64,000 nucleotides of DNA from the NCBI GenBank assembly GCA_950022655.1, contig OX465579.1:77883193-77947192 (forward strand), written 5' to 3'. The stretch comes from Alentia gelatinosa. Lineage: Eukaryota > Annelida > Polychaeta > Phyllodocida > Polynoidae. Numbering within the stretch: position 1 is the stretch's first letter; the number at the start of each line of letters is the position of its first letter. Below, in pieces: positions 12,901 to 27,200 of the stretch. The position numbers and the translations under genes were made by a program. The notes beneath the pieces are model-generated. The model worked only from the letters and a program-made list of their open reading frames with translations. It was not told the DNA's origin and did not search any database.

Positions 12901-15900
12901 TCTGTCAGAGAGAGTGTGCCGTCAACCAGGTCCTGAGTCAGCAGTTCTCTGATATCAGGTCCGGGTTCGTATCCGATGTCCGCTATCACCTCAGGGGGAG
13001 CGCCGTCCGCTGAGCAGGGAGAATGGACAAGTATAAAGGCCATTAGCATCACCGGGAACAATGCATTGTAATGTTAACATAGGCAAAGCAGTTGTTAAGT
13101 TATAGGAATCACAAGTGACGTATGATATGTTTGTCCTCTTTTTGAAAATTCAATTCGCTATCAATGTACATCATTTTGTTCTTCCGGGCAAGCGCTTCAA
13201 GTCCCCTTGATAAAATACAATTAATCAGGAAAGCTTACTTCTTTAGGTACTTTTAAGATAGTAGTTCGAGCCCATGAGTCCTGGTACATAATTAGGAGGA
13301 AAAAAAGTTACGCATACCTTTCATTACAGTTGCTATATTTCATTTAAGAATCGTTGGAAATATAATCTGTTAATATTTCCTAAAATTAATATTGTGTTCA
13401 AATGAACGAAGTAGATAGTGGCTATCTCAAATAACATTATCTAGATAGGACAAAGTCTTCTCAATAACAAGACTATTTCATCACTAGAATACATGTCATC
13501 CCCTCATTTCTGTATAACACTGTAGACATAATCCCTTTGGTATCTTAAGCTTTTATATGTGTTGAGGTTTATATATGATAATAGCCTAGAAGCTACAGAT
13601 TGAGGATAATTGTGAAATTATCTAGTAATTCAACTGGGAAAATGGACACCTGGCGGATCACTCCAGCTTCCCTCCGCGCTTTCAAGACAGCGCATCATCA
13701 GCTTCACGAAGCTGCTTCTCGGAGATTTGTACCCACTCATCCCACACCGATTGACATTTGTTATTGCTTCATAGACAAATAAGTCTTGCCATTTATCTTA
13801 ATTCCCTCGGCATTCTCATTTTCTTGATACCCATGCGTCGGACAAATTATAATAACATTTTTCTCTCCACATTGTCCTCAGAGTTTTGATTAAGGGAGAC
13901 GATTTTCTAATCAAACACGTACATTTCACTCCTATGGTGTAGGTGAATATAGGGAGGAATGGGTTCATATTTGGAGGCCAATTGACGACTGAGACGAGCA
14001 CCTCGAGGTCAATTGTCAGCGTGGATGCCGTGAGGTTAGCACTGGCACTCAGCGAGGCCACCGACAGGTCAACAGTCTCTGCAAGGTAAAGGATGAGATT
14101 AGAGTTTCTATAGCTAGTTGGATTAGAAAGAGTGAATTGACGAGGCTGAGAGAAGAACCTTGACGCCTATCGTCAGCTTGGATGCTGTGAGGTTAGCACT
14201 GGCGCTCAGTAAGGCCAGCGACAGATCCACACTCTCTGCAGGGTCAATAAAGTACCTATAGCAATTTGGATAATTGATTCCTGCAGGGTGATGCCTTGAT
14301 GCAGGGCTGGTCTCGTGATGTGTTGAGACATTGATTTATGGGATTTACAATGCAATTGTTTTCATGTAATAAATCCTCTATAATGGATCAATAAACATTA
14401 ATCATTCATAGATTAGAGCTATAGCTTTATATTTGAGGTTTTTATGTGATATGAAAGATACATCGAGACTGGAATGTCATATCACGTGCTGAATCGATGA
14501 ACATGTTATGATAATCTCAAGGCTTCGCAGGAGATCTTTATGACAGTATCCAGCTGAATCGTAGTATATATTTCTTTAGGAAAATAATATACAGGGATGT
14601 CAGTTGAGGTCAGAAGAATAAGTGGACGTATTTTTCAGATGGAATTTGCTGCTTGAGAGAGACTGAGTAAACAGGTTAGTGCCGGACACAGCGTGTGGAG
14701 GTTCCGCCGCTTATTCCATTTGTGGTACTGAGGCTCAATGTTATCATTTCATAAAATAACAAAGATTGTTTTGTTCTGAAAACATGGATTTCCATGGAAA
14801 GGTGTAAAGATATCATCCATTATATTACATGTATCCGTATGGCGTCTTTTCCTATCAGGGCGTAATAAGGAAATTAGAAGGAAACTCATGAGATATAAAT
14901 AACTTGGTCCGTGCTACACAGAGTCTGACTGCAGAGTAATTTATGGAGCGAAACAAAATTTACCATATATGGTCATATGCAAAGTGGTTTGGCACTTGAA
15001 AAGGGGGCGTAAACAAACCTTGAAAGTATATCTCTTTAAAATATGGCAAGCCCAACATGTACCCATTGCATAACATTTTTTGCAGAGCAGTACGGCGATG
15101 CCCATCCAAGTCTATGAGCTCAGCATTTGCATCCCGTTTGATGATATACAGATGATGCATCCTGTGATGTGGCATTAGATGCAGCGCAGCCTTGGTGGAT
15201 ATTTTTGGCACCGATATACTTCCATAATCCGTTTATTTACACTCCCTAGAACGAAACCCTGTTTTCGTGTCAAATGAGATGGAGTGTGGACCAAGTTCTT
15301 TTCATTGGGTGTGTTTCTGGTTTTATCTCGACCCGTATACATGATCAGAAATAGTATTAATCAATAAAATAACTCACGCAATTAGCCACTAAGTATTGAG
15401 TTCAATACCTTCACGGCCATGGAGTATGAGTTCCTAATGTTAAGCCTATGGAGAAAAATACCGGGTGAGCTAAGGGTTCACACCACATATTGGAGAAGTA
15501 AGGGTTAAGACTCACGGATGTCACAGATGAAGGACAGGGGTACGACACGCCGCTTACTGGAAGCGGGCCCGAAGCTGATATCACTGACGAACAGAGAGTT
15601 GCCTTTCTCCAGGGTCACCTGCAGATACTTGATGGCCTCACACGACCCCCGCTGGGACATCCTGAAGTTACCGTCTATCACAAACGTCTTGGGACCTGAC
15701 AGACGCAACAAACACGCAATGTTTAGGGAGTTTTCAATCATTCCAGGCGATAGCGGACATCATGCTGTCTTTGAGATTTGTTGAGCTGCATCTCCGTCCG
15801 GGATTTTTTTTTTTTTATTAATATGAAAATAGGCAATGGAACTACTTCCTGATGATGTCTCTCGGAGCATAAAAAATGAGTTATTTTAGCTTATACTTTG

Positions 15901-18900
15901 ATAAGAGTTTGAAATCTGATTAAAGACAAAACCGAATGCCTCGTATAGGTAAAATCAATATAGGTATATCTAATGATATTATATAGAAATAATCCGAATA
16001 TTGATATAGGGTTTATTGCTTTTATTGAAGTTATAGGAGTATATATGATTGGGAGAATGAGAAATGGAGAAGGCGAAAGAGTTCCGTGACCAAGGTCAAC
16101 CTCATCGAGTCATGTATCATATATGACAATGGTATGCTATTTTATTATCCACCTAATACAAAGTATCCATAGAAAACACATAGGGAGTGTGTGTGGACAT
16201 ACCCGATGCATACGGATATGTTCTATGCTCCGGGTGGCGCATACGGAAAAATAGTGCGTATGGAAAAATAGTGCATAACTAAAACGAACTGACATCGACA
16301 TGCCACTTGTCCAGAAAAGGTGGATAATAAATACAATATAGACTGGTTTCAGATAAAAGCGGTTGTATGCTTCTTGGAGTTGACTATGCGCAATATCCTC
16401 GCATATACGCTCGGATATTACTACGCGTCAACTCTTCGGAGCACACGGCCGCTTGTATCTGAAACCAGTCAATATTGTGTACATGTATACATATATATGT
16501 ATCATATACCCGATTCCCATATGTTACCATATATTGGTACAGCAAGTTTCTCGAAATGAAGGTTCAGACGCTGTCGATGCCTCAAGGTGTTCCGTATACC
16601 AGCACAGGGTGCCATACTATCAAGAGATGTCACGAGTTTGAGTCTGAGTATATTTAAGTCACACATTTTGTTGGCTCCGTGATTTCATGAGTCGAAGACG
16701 AGTGACATTACGGAGCCAACAAAATGAGTGACATTAGTAAACTCAAACATAAACGAGTGGCGTCTAGATTTTATCCTACCCCGCTTCCACATTTTTTTAG
16801 AATTAGAAAATAGTGACATAAATAACACTTCATGTCACACCCGTGACATAAACATATCCCATGTTAAGCCTATGGCGTTTTTATATTAGGGGTAGGATTA
16901 ACATTGATACGGTATGGGGAGTAGGGATATATAACCATCAAAAAGCATGTTGGGATATGTAATAAGTAAACGTACCTGCATTGAGAGGTTGGCTCAATAT
17001 GCCTTCATCTAACAGATCAGTGTTTTCATCGATGACGCGTGGTGATAGGTCAGCAATGTGGAATAGGTTAGCATCTAACAACTGAAATAAAGAGATGATA
17101 ATATTGGTTGTTGTGACACAGATGATAATGTTGATAGTAATAATATAATGACAATAAAAATACCATGTACCGAAGATATATTGGTAAAATAAAATATGAT
17201 AAATGATAGATAGCATGCAATATGTTTCGGTGTTGTTGTTTTTCTGTACTGTGAGGTCGGGTGAGGAGAATTAGCGGGTGAAGCATTTGTTTATGAGCAA
17301 TGCTCTGCAGAGTTCGATGGCCCACCTCTGAAAAATACCTATATTGAAAAAATGAAATTTGTACATATCATTTACCAATAATACAGAAATACCTCAAAAG
17401 TTCCCGAGAGAGATGTTGACATTAATTATCTCACATCATAGACGTAACTTTGGGAACACTTACTAGATGCCCATGGAGTATTTAGAAATATACACAATGG
17501 GGATTATGTCAGAAATGTTAGCCAATTAGTTATTGTGAGGGGTGAGATAGATTCAGAAACTATCTGATCCCATTTCGTTTGAGTTTCTACGTAATCAACG
17601 CGACTTCGGCCTGTGAATTACTACACTATCTAAACTCTGGGATACGAGCTCTGACTGGACATAAAATTCCATAGGTTTCCTCTATAGATGGTGTTTACCC
17701 GTAATGTGAAGTAGAAGATGGTGCCGTCTGTGTCCTCGCTCTGCAGGCAGAGACTGACTGCTGTATTATAACACCACACAAACATGCCCAGTGTCATGTG
17801 AAAGTCGACGCCGTAGGTCGGTGGTGTGGTCGTATGCCACCATTCCACCCGGAACGTCATGATATCTGTAAATAAGAGAATATTTATAGAGCCCGTTTCC
17901 ACTTGCAGATGAATTTTTGGGAACCACTGACATATTTTCAAACCATTCGTCTCAGAAATATATTGGAATTTGTTTTATGTGATTCATTTTGGACAATGCA
18001 AGGTGAATTTCCAGTTTCAAGGTAAATTGCTCAATATGCCTTTAAGAACACCAACAAAGGGCGATCCATGAAGTATGTACGTAGAATTCCCGAAATTGTT
18101 AGCCACATCCCCACCCGATCTTGTATGCCAGAAATAACATATGCAAAATTTCAGTCCCCCCCCCCCTCAGTGCCTACGTACTTTATGAATGACCCTTAAG
18201 CTACATACAAGACCACCTTAAAAGCTGATACCTGTGTTTTCGTCCGTATCGCAGACTTTTAGCACACTCTCCACCCTGAGGTTATTCTCCGTGTCCTCCT
18301 CCGGCCACTCATCGTACACGTCTACCTGCCCGATGAGGAACACCTGGCCGCAGAAGGTGTCAGGTGCGCCGGCCATGCTCAGGGGTCCCGCCCGGAATGT
18401 GTACTCGCCGCCAGAGACGGCCCCGACAGGCAGGGAACCCTCGGCGATCAGCGAGTCCCGGGTCGGCTGGAGGAGCTGGTCCAGGGACAGCCACAGTTTG
18501 TAGGTCACTGACACTATATAAGAGAGAGTGTAAAGATACTGTCAGGAAACGTCTTTACTCTGGCTGAGTTCGAGTTATTCAAGGTTTTTTTTGTCGTTTG
18601 TTGCCCAAAAGATGTAGACAGATGTTGTTTGAGGTCTTGTAGGTCACTGTCACGATATATATATGTGAGATTGTAAAGGTATTGTGAACAAACATATTTA
18701 CTGTGGCAGCATTATTTTGTTCAAGGTATTTGGTCGTTTTGTTTGGCCCCAAGATATAGGTAGGTGTTAGGAGGGGGACAACCACAGGTTTTAAGACAAT
18801 GACATTACAGGAAAGATTGTGAAGGTACAGTGAGGAAACATAGTTACCTTGGCTGAATTTACTTTATACTTGTTCATTTTGTTCAACTACACTATATCAG

Positions 18901-21144
18901 CAGGTGTTGGTCAAGAGCCGGCTACGCTCTATGATACTGACACTAAATGACAGATGTATTGTGAAGAAACGTAGTTATTGTGACTGAATCTATTTTACTT
19001 TGGGTTGTTCTGTTTAGCCCCCCAATATAGAAAGGTGCTGGTCGGGGGACAGCCACAGGCTGTAGGCCACTGTTACTATACAAGAGAGAGTGTGAAGGCA
19101 TTATGAGGAAAGGTTGTTACTATAGCTTAGATTTTTACAAGGTCATTTGATCGTTTTGATCGGTACCACGACACATGCCATAATGGTATCATCAGGATAC
19201 ATAGTTTCTGTTGCTGAATCTACAATGTGTTATTACTATTATATATATACAATGTACATAGTTAAGTCGCACCTAAGTCATCACTAAACCCACCCTCAGG
19301 GTTAAAATGCTCATTTCACATCCCGAATCTATTTGTTTCTCAGTTAACGTCTGTGACAGGACTATACACATCATTTACAGAAACGACAACAAACATTCAA
19401 GAAAGAACTAAAGTAGCAGAATACTGACCTGGTTTGACCATGGGATTGTCCCAAGACACGCGACCCTTAAACCCCGCTGACAGACTAAGTTCTGATACGC
19501 TGATGTCTGCACTTCCTGTGTGATATGAAACGTTTACATTGTTAGTGAAGGTGATGCAGTAATTAGCAGAAACTGAACGAGAGTCTGTAGTGTAGTGTTT
19601 GTGGTACAACGGGCAGGTCGAGACTTACTAGGCGAGGCATTAGCCGAGCGTTGTGAGAAGCAGACCTGACCGGAGTTGGATCTCTGCAGAGAAGAGCACC
19701 AACATATATACCTCCCCCTTTCCTTTTCCGGACAAAACGGAAGAATGTATGTGTCAAAATTCATATCATCCCATTAAACTGGCCAAACGTGTTAGAAATA
19801 AAAGGAAGAGATATTTGAAACTTTAAGTTTAGAGGATAAGGCAATATAAGATGCATACTGCTTTAAATTGTTAAAGCAAAAATATGTCATACACTATTAA
19901 CCAACTGGATTTGCGAAGTAACCTGAATTATTCTGACATTCTGATGCCAATTAATGTCAGTTAAAGGGGTGAGATAAACCCAGAACTGCACTCGAATCGT
20001 AACATAAACAATACTCCATTTGTTTGGATGGGCAGCAATCATCACTTGGCTCCGCCTCGATGACGATGGAGTATTGTGCATTAATACGATTGTCAATGCA
20101 GTTCTATATAAATATTACACAAATATCTTACCGTGACAGCGGACGTCAAGCGGGGCGGAGCGGTAGTTGTCAGACAAGTAACTGTCGGCCCGCAGCAGTC
20201 CAGTCAGTGCCACCAAATTAACAATCACGTACTGTGCTTGGAGACAGTTGGCGGCCGTCACCGTCACTCCACTCACGAGCAGATTCTGCAGACTGATCGA
20301 TCCGCCGGGAGGGGCCCCGCGCATCAGGCGCTGACGTTCAGCTGCAAAAACATGGAGAGTGCGATATGTATACAGCGAATGTATATCACACACACATATA
20401 TACTAGGAGCATATGTTATTTCCATTCATAATGGAAGAGCGTGGTATACCAAAATCTCATGAAATAAAAGTAAGAGAATATCAATACTTCGTTATATTTC
20501 TTTTGAGATGTTTGTCATTTTCTGGCTAACGTTTTTTATTTTGACTTGTGCCTGGTCTAGCATACTACAGATCACATTCACATTGTCGTGGTTGTGACTG
20601 AATTTTTCATTTAGGGTCTTGGTCAACTGCCCTACTTCTCTGGCTAATAGGTCAGCTATGCCACTCAGTTCACTCTCTGATAGCCCCTTAGCGCTTGATA
20701 CACTCGTGTTTGTTTGGCTTGAGAATACTTGATTTGGAGTACTACTAGTGCTGTCTGTAGTCCTATTACTAACATATTTGTTGTATGTTTTCCCTCTATT
20801 ATCATGGTCCATTAAGATACTGTCTTCAGGTTGACTATCAGCCATACTTTCGATGCAGTCAATCAATACACCTTGTTAATATGTGATTTCCTTTGATTTG
20901 CAACATTGCACCACACACACGTTCACACATTCACTTATCCATGAATGTTCTATTAAAAGGAACCAAATAAGTCGTGGGGCAGGGGTATGGTCAGACTGGG
21001 ATACTGGGCCGCTGCTCATTTACCCAGGCCTTCATAGTTGGGACATTGATAGCAAAGTGTTAGATTCTCTGCAGTAAGCTAAAAGCCTATGTGAGCATTT
21101 TAACCTCTCTAGATGACATATATGAGCGCGATTTCCCGCGCTCA

Positions 21145-21217
<73 letters not shown>

Positions 21218-24200
21218 TGTATGTATATATATATGAAGAAGGCCGAGAATGGCATACCTACGGAGTCAATCACTACATTTTCTTATTATTATGATGATCT
21301 ACCTACTGAGTCATTGATTCATAGCCGATTCACTACGTCGCAGTGAGCCCGAACATCATTTATTCTGCACCCCTAGCAGTGGATCGTATTTCATAGACGT
21401 TCGGCCACAGGTATTTAATGATGACTCTGGTAATATTAACACACTGCACTGGACAAACTCCACTGACCTGCATCGAAACTAATCAGCCCCACTTGCGTGT
21501 CGGCGGCCGAGCCGTCGCCAAGGTTGAGGTCGAGGTGCGGGTCCGAGGACACGTACACGGGCAGCGCCACGGGGACGGCCTGACGGGACGAGACGGGGAA
21601 GGTGCCGACGTTACTCAGCGTGAGGTTGGCGGAGATGTTGACGGTGTGGCCCGGCCACAGCGCGCCGGACGCCGCCACGGAGAGCGCCGTCATGGCCCAC
21701 ACGTCTGTGTTACCATGGAATCAAAGGGGCAAACAAAGGAATGTTCGAGTTAATACATTACCATGGAAACCAGAAGGCAAACACATAACGATGGTGAAGG
21801 TCACATGATTCGCATGGAAATGGGGTTGTTGTTTAAAAAATCGTTCATTCAATCGATCTATAGACAGGACGTATCTTACCTGCTTGGTACTGGGGAAAAT
21901 ATAAAATTCTGCGCGAATTCATTCAATTTCCTGTATAAAAGAGTAACATGGCAATAGCCTATGATGTCTCACCGTCATCACAGGCCATGTACACGGGAGT
22001 GGCCGCCATGTTGTTAGACTCCACCGTCTCCGTGATGCGATCAGTGTCGTCCAGGAAGATGATCAGGTTCTGTCTGCCGCAGTGACCGGCCGGAATGGAT
22101 AGACCTGCCGGGCAAGGAGAATAATGTCAGTTAATGAGTGATAATCAAATGATAGATAAATAAAATAATGTCAGTTAATGAGTGATAATCGAGTGATAGA
22201 TAAATAAAATAATGTCAGTTAATGAGTGATAATCGAATGATAGATGAATAAAATAATGTCAATTAATGAGTGATAATCAAGTGATAAATAAAATAGTGAC
22301 CAGCTGGGATAGACAGACCTGCTGGGCAAGAAGAATAATGTCAGTTAATGGGTGGTAATCAAGTGATGAATTAAACAGTGACCAGCTGGGATAGCCAGAC
22401 CTGCCAGGCAAGGAGAATAATGTCAGATAATGAGTGATAATCAAGTGTTAGATAAAACAGTGACTGGCTGGGATAGATAGACCTGCCATACAAGGGGAAT
22501 AATATCAGATAATGAGTGATAATCGAGTGATAGATAAAACAGTGACCGGCTGAGATAGATAGACTGCAGGGCAAGGGGAATAATATCAGATAATGAGTGA
22601 TAATCAAGTGATAGATAAAACAGTGACCGGCTGGGATAGACAGACATGCCGGGCAAGGGGAATAATGTCAGTTAATGAGTGATAATCAAGTGATAGATAA
22701 AACAGTGACAGGCCAGGATAGACAGACCTGCAGGTCAAAGGTAGTAATGTCAGTTAATAGCGGTTAATCAAGTGATAAATAAAGCAGCGACTGGCATGGA
22801 TAAACAGGCCTACAGGGTAAGACAATTACCATCAATTGATTAGTGATGATTAAATAATATGAAATAAAAAGATGACCGGCAGGTGTAGATAGCCTGAATT
22901 ACATAGGAAATAATGTCAGTTGATTAGTATTGATGAGTAATAAATACAACAGAGACTGGCATGAATCGACACACCTCCCGGGCAAGACAATTACCATCAA
23001 TTAATTAGTGATGATCAAATGATAGATAAAACAGTGACCGGCTAGATAGACAGACCTGCAGGGGGAGAACAGAGCCATGGATTAATAGCGTACCGTATAC
23101 AGTGCCATACACAATACATTAACAGTACCAGCACGTAACAGTGCGTGTAAGGAATATAAATGTCTACACCTATTCTCAATTATGGTCAATATTAAAGGAA
23201 CTGCATCGAGATCTGTAGCCACTGGTAATATGCCGTGAGTCTTGACCGTGGAGTATTCTTACGAGCCAAGGCCGAGTGAGATTATGTAGCAAACCAAAAT
23301 GGATGGCCTATTTTCAGTGGCTATCGAGTGCGGTTCGGACTTGATCTCACCCCTATCACAGACTAATTGGCTAAAATTTGTGACATCATCCCACATTGAG
23401 TATTTTACTAAAATACTCCATGGGCGTTGAGCACGAGTTTCCAATAATAAGTCAACGGTAAATGTACATCCGGAGTGAGATCAAAAGAACAGGTATGGTC
23501 GCATAAACTACACATATAAGCTAAAATATAAAAAAGGCAGTATGTGCTCACCGCGCATGTCCTCGGCTTGCACGGTGTAGCTGGGCTCGTCCGGCAGGTT
23601 GTTCAACGCGCCCGCGATACTCGTCGCCATGTCGTACTGTGCACGCGCGTCACGCGGGTCTAACTCAGCATCCTCGGAGAAGTATAACCCGAACCAGAAC
23701 GGCGTCGACGGCAGCGACGCGTCCTGCGGCGGGATCGGCGCGCCCCTCACCTGGCGGCAGATACAGCGACCAATTGTAAATACATATACATATCTAATTA
23801 TATATCTTTCTATTATTCTATTCTAGCAAAATATGCATTCCAGTCATTTCTCCTCATTACATATCGTGGATACCAATGTACACTGGCCAGGTATACACTG
23901 TATGACTATGATACCAATGCAAAGGCTAGAGACCTATACTGGCCAGTTGATCAATAGACTTTATTATCTATCTGATACAAAGTGTCCATAAAAACGCACA
24001 TAGGGAGTATAGGCCACTTGTTTGAAAAAGGTGGATAATGAATATGATATAGACTGGTTTTAGATAAATACGGTTGTATGCCCTAGGATATTACTACGAG
24101 TAAACTCCTCGTTGTATACAACCGCTTGTATCGAAATCCAGTCAATATTGTGTGTATATAAGGCAGAACTCAGACACCGGAGTACACGGTACTACTATGA

Positions 24201-27200
24201 GCCAGGGACGATTGATTTACCCATCTGACCAATACCTATTGCTTCATAAGAAACATTTACTTATCTACTCAATTTTTTAAAGAAAATAACAGGAGCAAAA
24301 TAAAGAAAGACTACACATTTTTTTGGTTATTTCAGTAGACCTGTTATGTGCATCTGAATTAAGGACCAGAAAGAAAGGAATGATCAACTTGTGAAGTTCA
24401 GGTCTATGTGCATCTACATTGCGGCCAGGAATCATCAAAATTATCCATATTCATTTGTAACAAATTGACTAAATTGAACCAGTCGCTATCTTAGAATCTC
24501 CTTTTGTCACCCTGATATTTATAATACAACAGCCCCCGTTGTGAATGACGTCTTCATTCCCATTATCACTCGCTCTAGTTCTTAACCTGCTCACATGGTG
24601 GCAGGGCACTCTAACAATAACGTCCTCATATGAGGGCCTCATAGATATGTGTCAGAGCAGAATGCAACTGATCATCTCCTATTGGCTGTTTGCTCAGCAG
24701 CCAATCATAGTGAAGAACACACACGTCCAAGCATGCATTTATCAATTAAAATCTCCTCCAGTCCTGTTTCTATTTCGCTCTGCTTTATTTCTTAAAAGAA
24801 AGTCATCACTAAACTTTAGTTCGCCGTTTAAATCTTTCTTAAAATCCTTACCAACCTTTCCTTTATTTCTTATATAATTACTTATCTTTTTTCTATTTCT
24901 CTGTCACATCGATATTGTTGTAGATTAATTAGGATGTGTACCTCATATCATTGACTTTGACCAGATATCTTCTATCTTGTATCCAACCCCATTTTTGTCT
25001 TAACTTGATCATTCCACCTGCCCAGCTACTCCCCATATTTTCACCGATAATTCCACAGTGTGCAACCTCTTTTATTCGCCATTGTCGACAACCCCTATGG
25101 CTAAATTTACTCACCCATCCACACCTCTTATTTAAAAGGTTATGTTTATATTTCTGAACTCTCACATTAATTTTTGTAATATCGCGCAATGAATCAATGT
25201 TTAAACATGTAACATGTGAATCAATTAGAAATGCTATCAAATATTGAATAAAAAAATAAAAACCAGGAATCGTACATTATCATGAATTCTTATCAAAACA
25301 AACATCTTTCGCGTTTCGCCATTTCCAGGTTTACAACAGTGAATAACGTATCTTGATTTTATTACCTGGAATGATATTCTGAAAGCGATCTTGTCTCCCT
25401 GGTTGAGGATGGGCAGGTCCTGGGGTAGCAGACCCGGTATGGTGCCAGTACTAATCCCGGGGAAGGTGACTGGGTACACGAGTAGATCCCGGAGAGTGTC
25501 ATCAGTCTGCAACCCTGCCACATTTCAAAACACACACCTAAAGATCGCTTTAAGTTCAATTAAGTACAAGATCGCTTTAAGTTCAATTGTCTCTTCTACT
25601 GATTCCTACTAGTCCCGGGGTTCAATGCATGCATAATATGCTTGGATGTTTTATGAAGACCATTTTTAAGAATGTTCGTCTAGTTTTAAGCATATATACT
25701 GGACAATGCAGTCTACTGATTATGCAGTTTCCGAGTTAGAGGGAATAATGTAAAGGGGATAATGAGATTTAGTATCATAATGGAAGAAACCTTACTTAAG
25801 TTAACATCATATATGATGAATCCTATAATTTGGTATTGTAATAGAGTTTCTTATAGCTATAACTGTCCGCACAAATAGGTTAATGCCATTCAGAATACTA
25901 CTTCCGACAGTGAATAGTACAGGTATAGATAGCCTGGTTTAAGGTTTCATTTCCATGTACTACTTCCGCCTACGCACAACACTGTGTAATGTCCCGAATT
26001 TGTCTTTACTTTTTTATATTTATATTCTAGAAATATCAAATATATATGTGGACACTATTATAGATATCATGTATCATGAACTCACGCTAAATGTCCCTAC
26101 AAGGTGGAATTGTGGTATGTATGCAAATGAAATTATATGCTCTAGACTATGCCCCTCTACCTCAAGTGTTCTACTTAATTTTTTATCTAAATAATATTGT
26201 CTATGGTTGGCCAGTGGGAGCCCCTAGGGTTAATCAGGGTCTATTATCATTCATTATGCCTACCTGGTGAACATGGATATATTGTTCGTTTCTTGTTGTT
26301 CATAAGGACGATCTCTTCGGAGTCTGTGGTGGAGTTTACGTAGACCGTGATGTAAGCACTGCCGTCCATACATCCGCCCTCATCTAAGTCGGCCACACCC
26401 CTTATCACAAAACTCCTGCAGTGAAATCAAACAATAAAATCTGGACAGATTGTCAAAATGTATTATCTCCCATCCTATTGTTCAATGCTGGATTAAAACA
26501 CGTGTGGCAAATAGGATACACAACGGCACCTTGGTTGATTGTCCTAATGTATACTCTACTTGTATCATCAATAAAAAGAGATCAGCTCATTTAAATAAAA
26601 AAGGAAATTGTTAAAGATTGCTAAAAAAAGAAAAGATTTTAATATCGGTATTTGTAGAGTTGTAGACACTTACTTGACCTGGCCAGTGAGGAAGGCAGAC
26701 TGTAGCGGCGGTGTAACCGTCCCGGGGAAGCTGTCAGTCACAGAGAACCAGCCCTGTGTTGGTAAACTCACGTTCTCTGACCCGTAACTCACGCTGAACA
26801 TCAGCACGCCGGAATTGACGTCACAGTAGCGCTTACTGCATGTCACGGTGGTCGTCATGGTGAAGGGGATGGAGGCGTTCTCCGTCAGCCTGCCCTCTGC
26901 CGTCGAGAAGGTTAGATCCCCAAGGCTCCAAACGTCTGCGGGTACACATCGGTTACCAATATTAGATCTTTAATACTGTGTTAGGATTCAAAGCACATAT
27001 TGAACCGTTGACATATTATGTAAGAAATATGAGGTCTAATGTAATTAGAACTTTGTTTTGGCTCATTTTATAAAATTTTATGATCAAGGACAAAACGTGA
27101 TGCTGTTGCATAACTTGAGGAATTCCGCAAATAAAGAAATTGCGCTCTTCTCCAAAGTATCTACCAAAGAGTGTTATACAAATATTTCATTCCTAGATTC

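Noticed and set aside
13240..13300. A GTTCGAGCC word like a tRNA B box
   Set aside because: No A box at the right distance and no cloverleaf could be drawn.
21149..21235. Open frame of alternating Ile-Tyr across the TA repeat
   Set aside because: A product of simple-sequence DNA, not a gene.
22105..23075. Repeat array as a possible CRISPR-like locus
   Set aside because: Units have no constant repeat with variable spacers, and the unit is an exon-intron border in a eukaryotic gene.
24545..25240. Open frames of about 100 codons on both strands
   Set aside because: AT-rich chance frames with no domain and no link to the exon chain.
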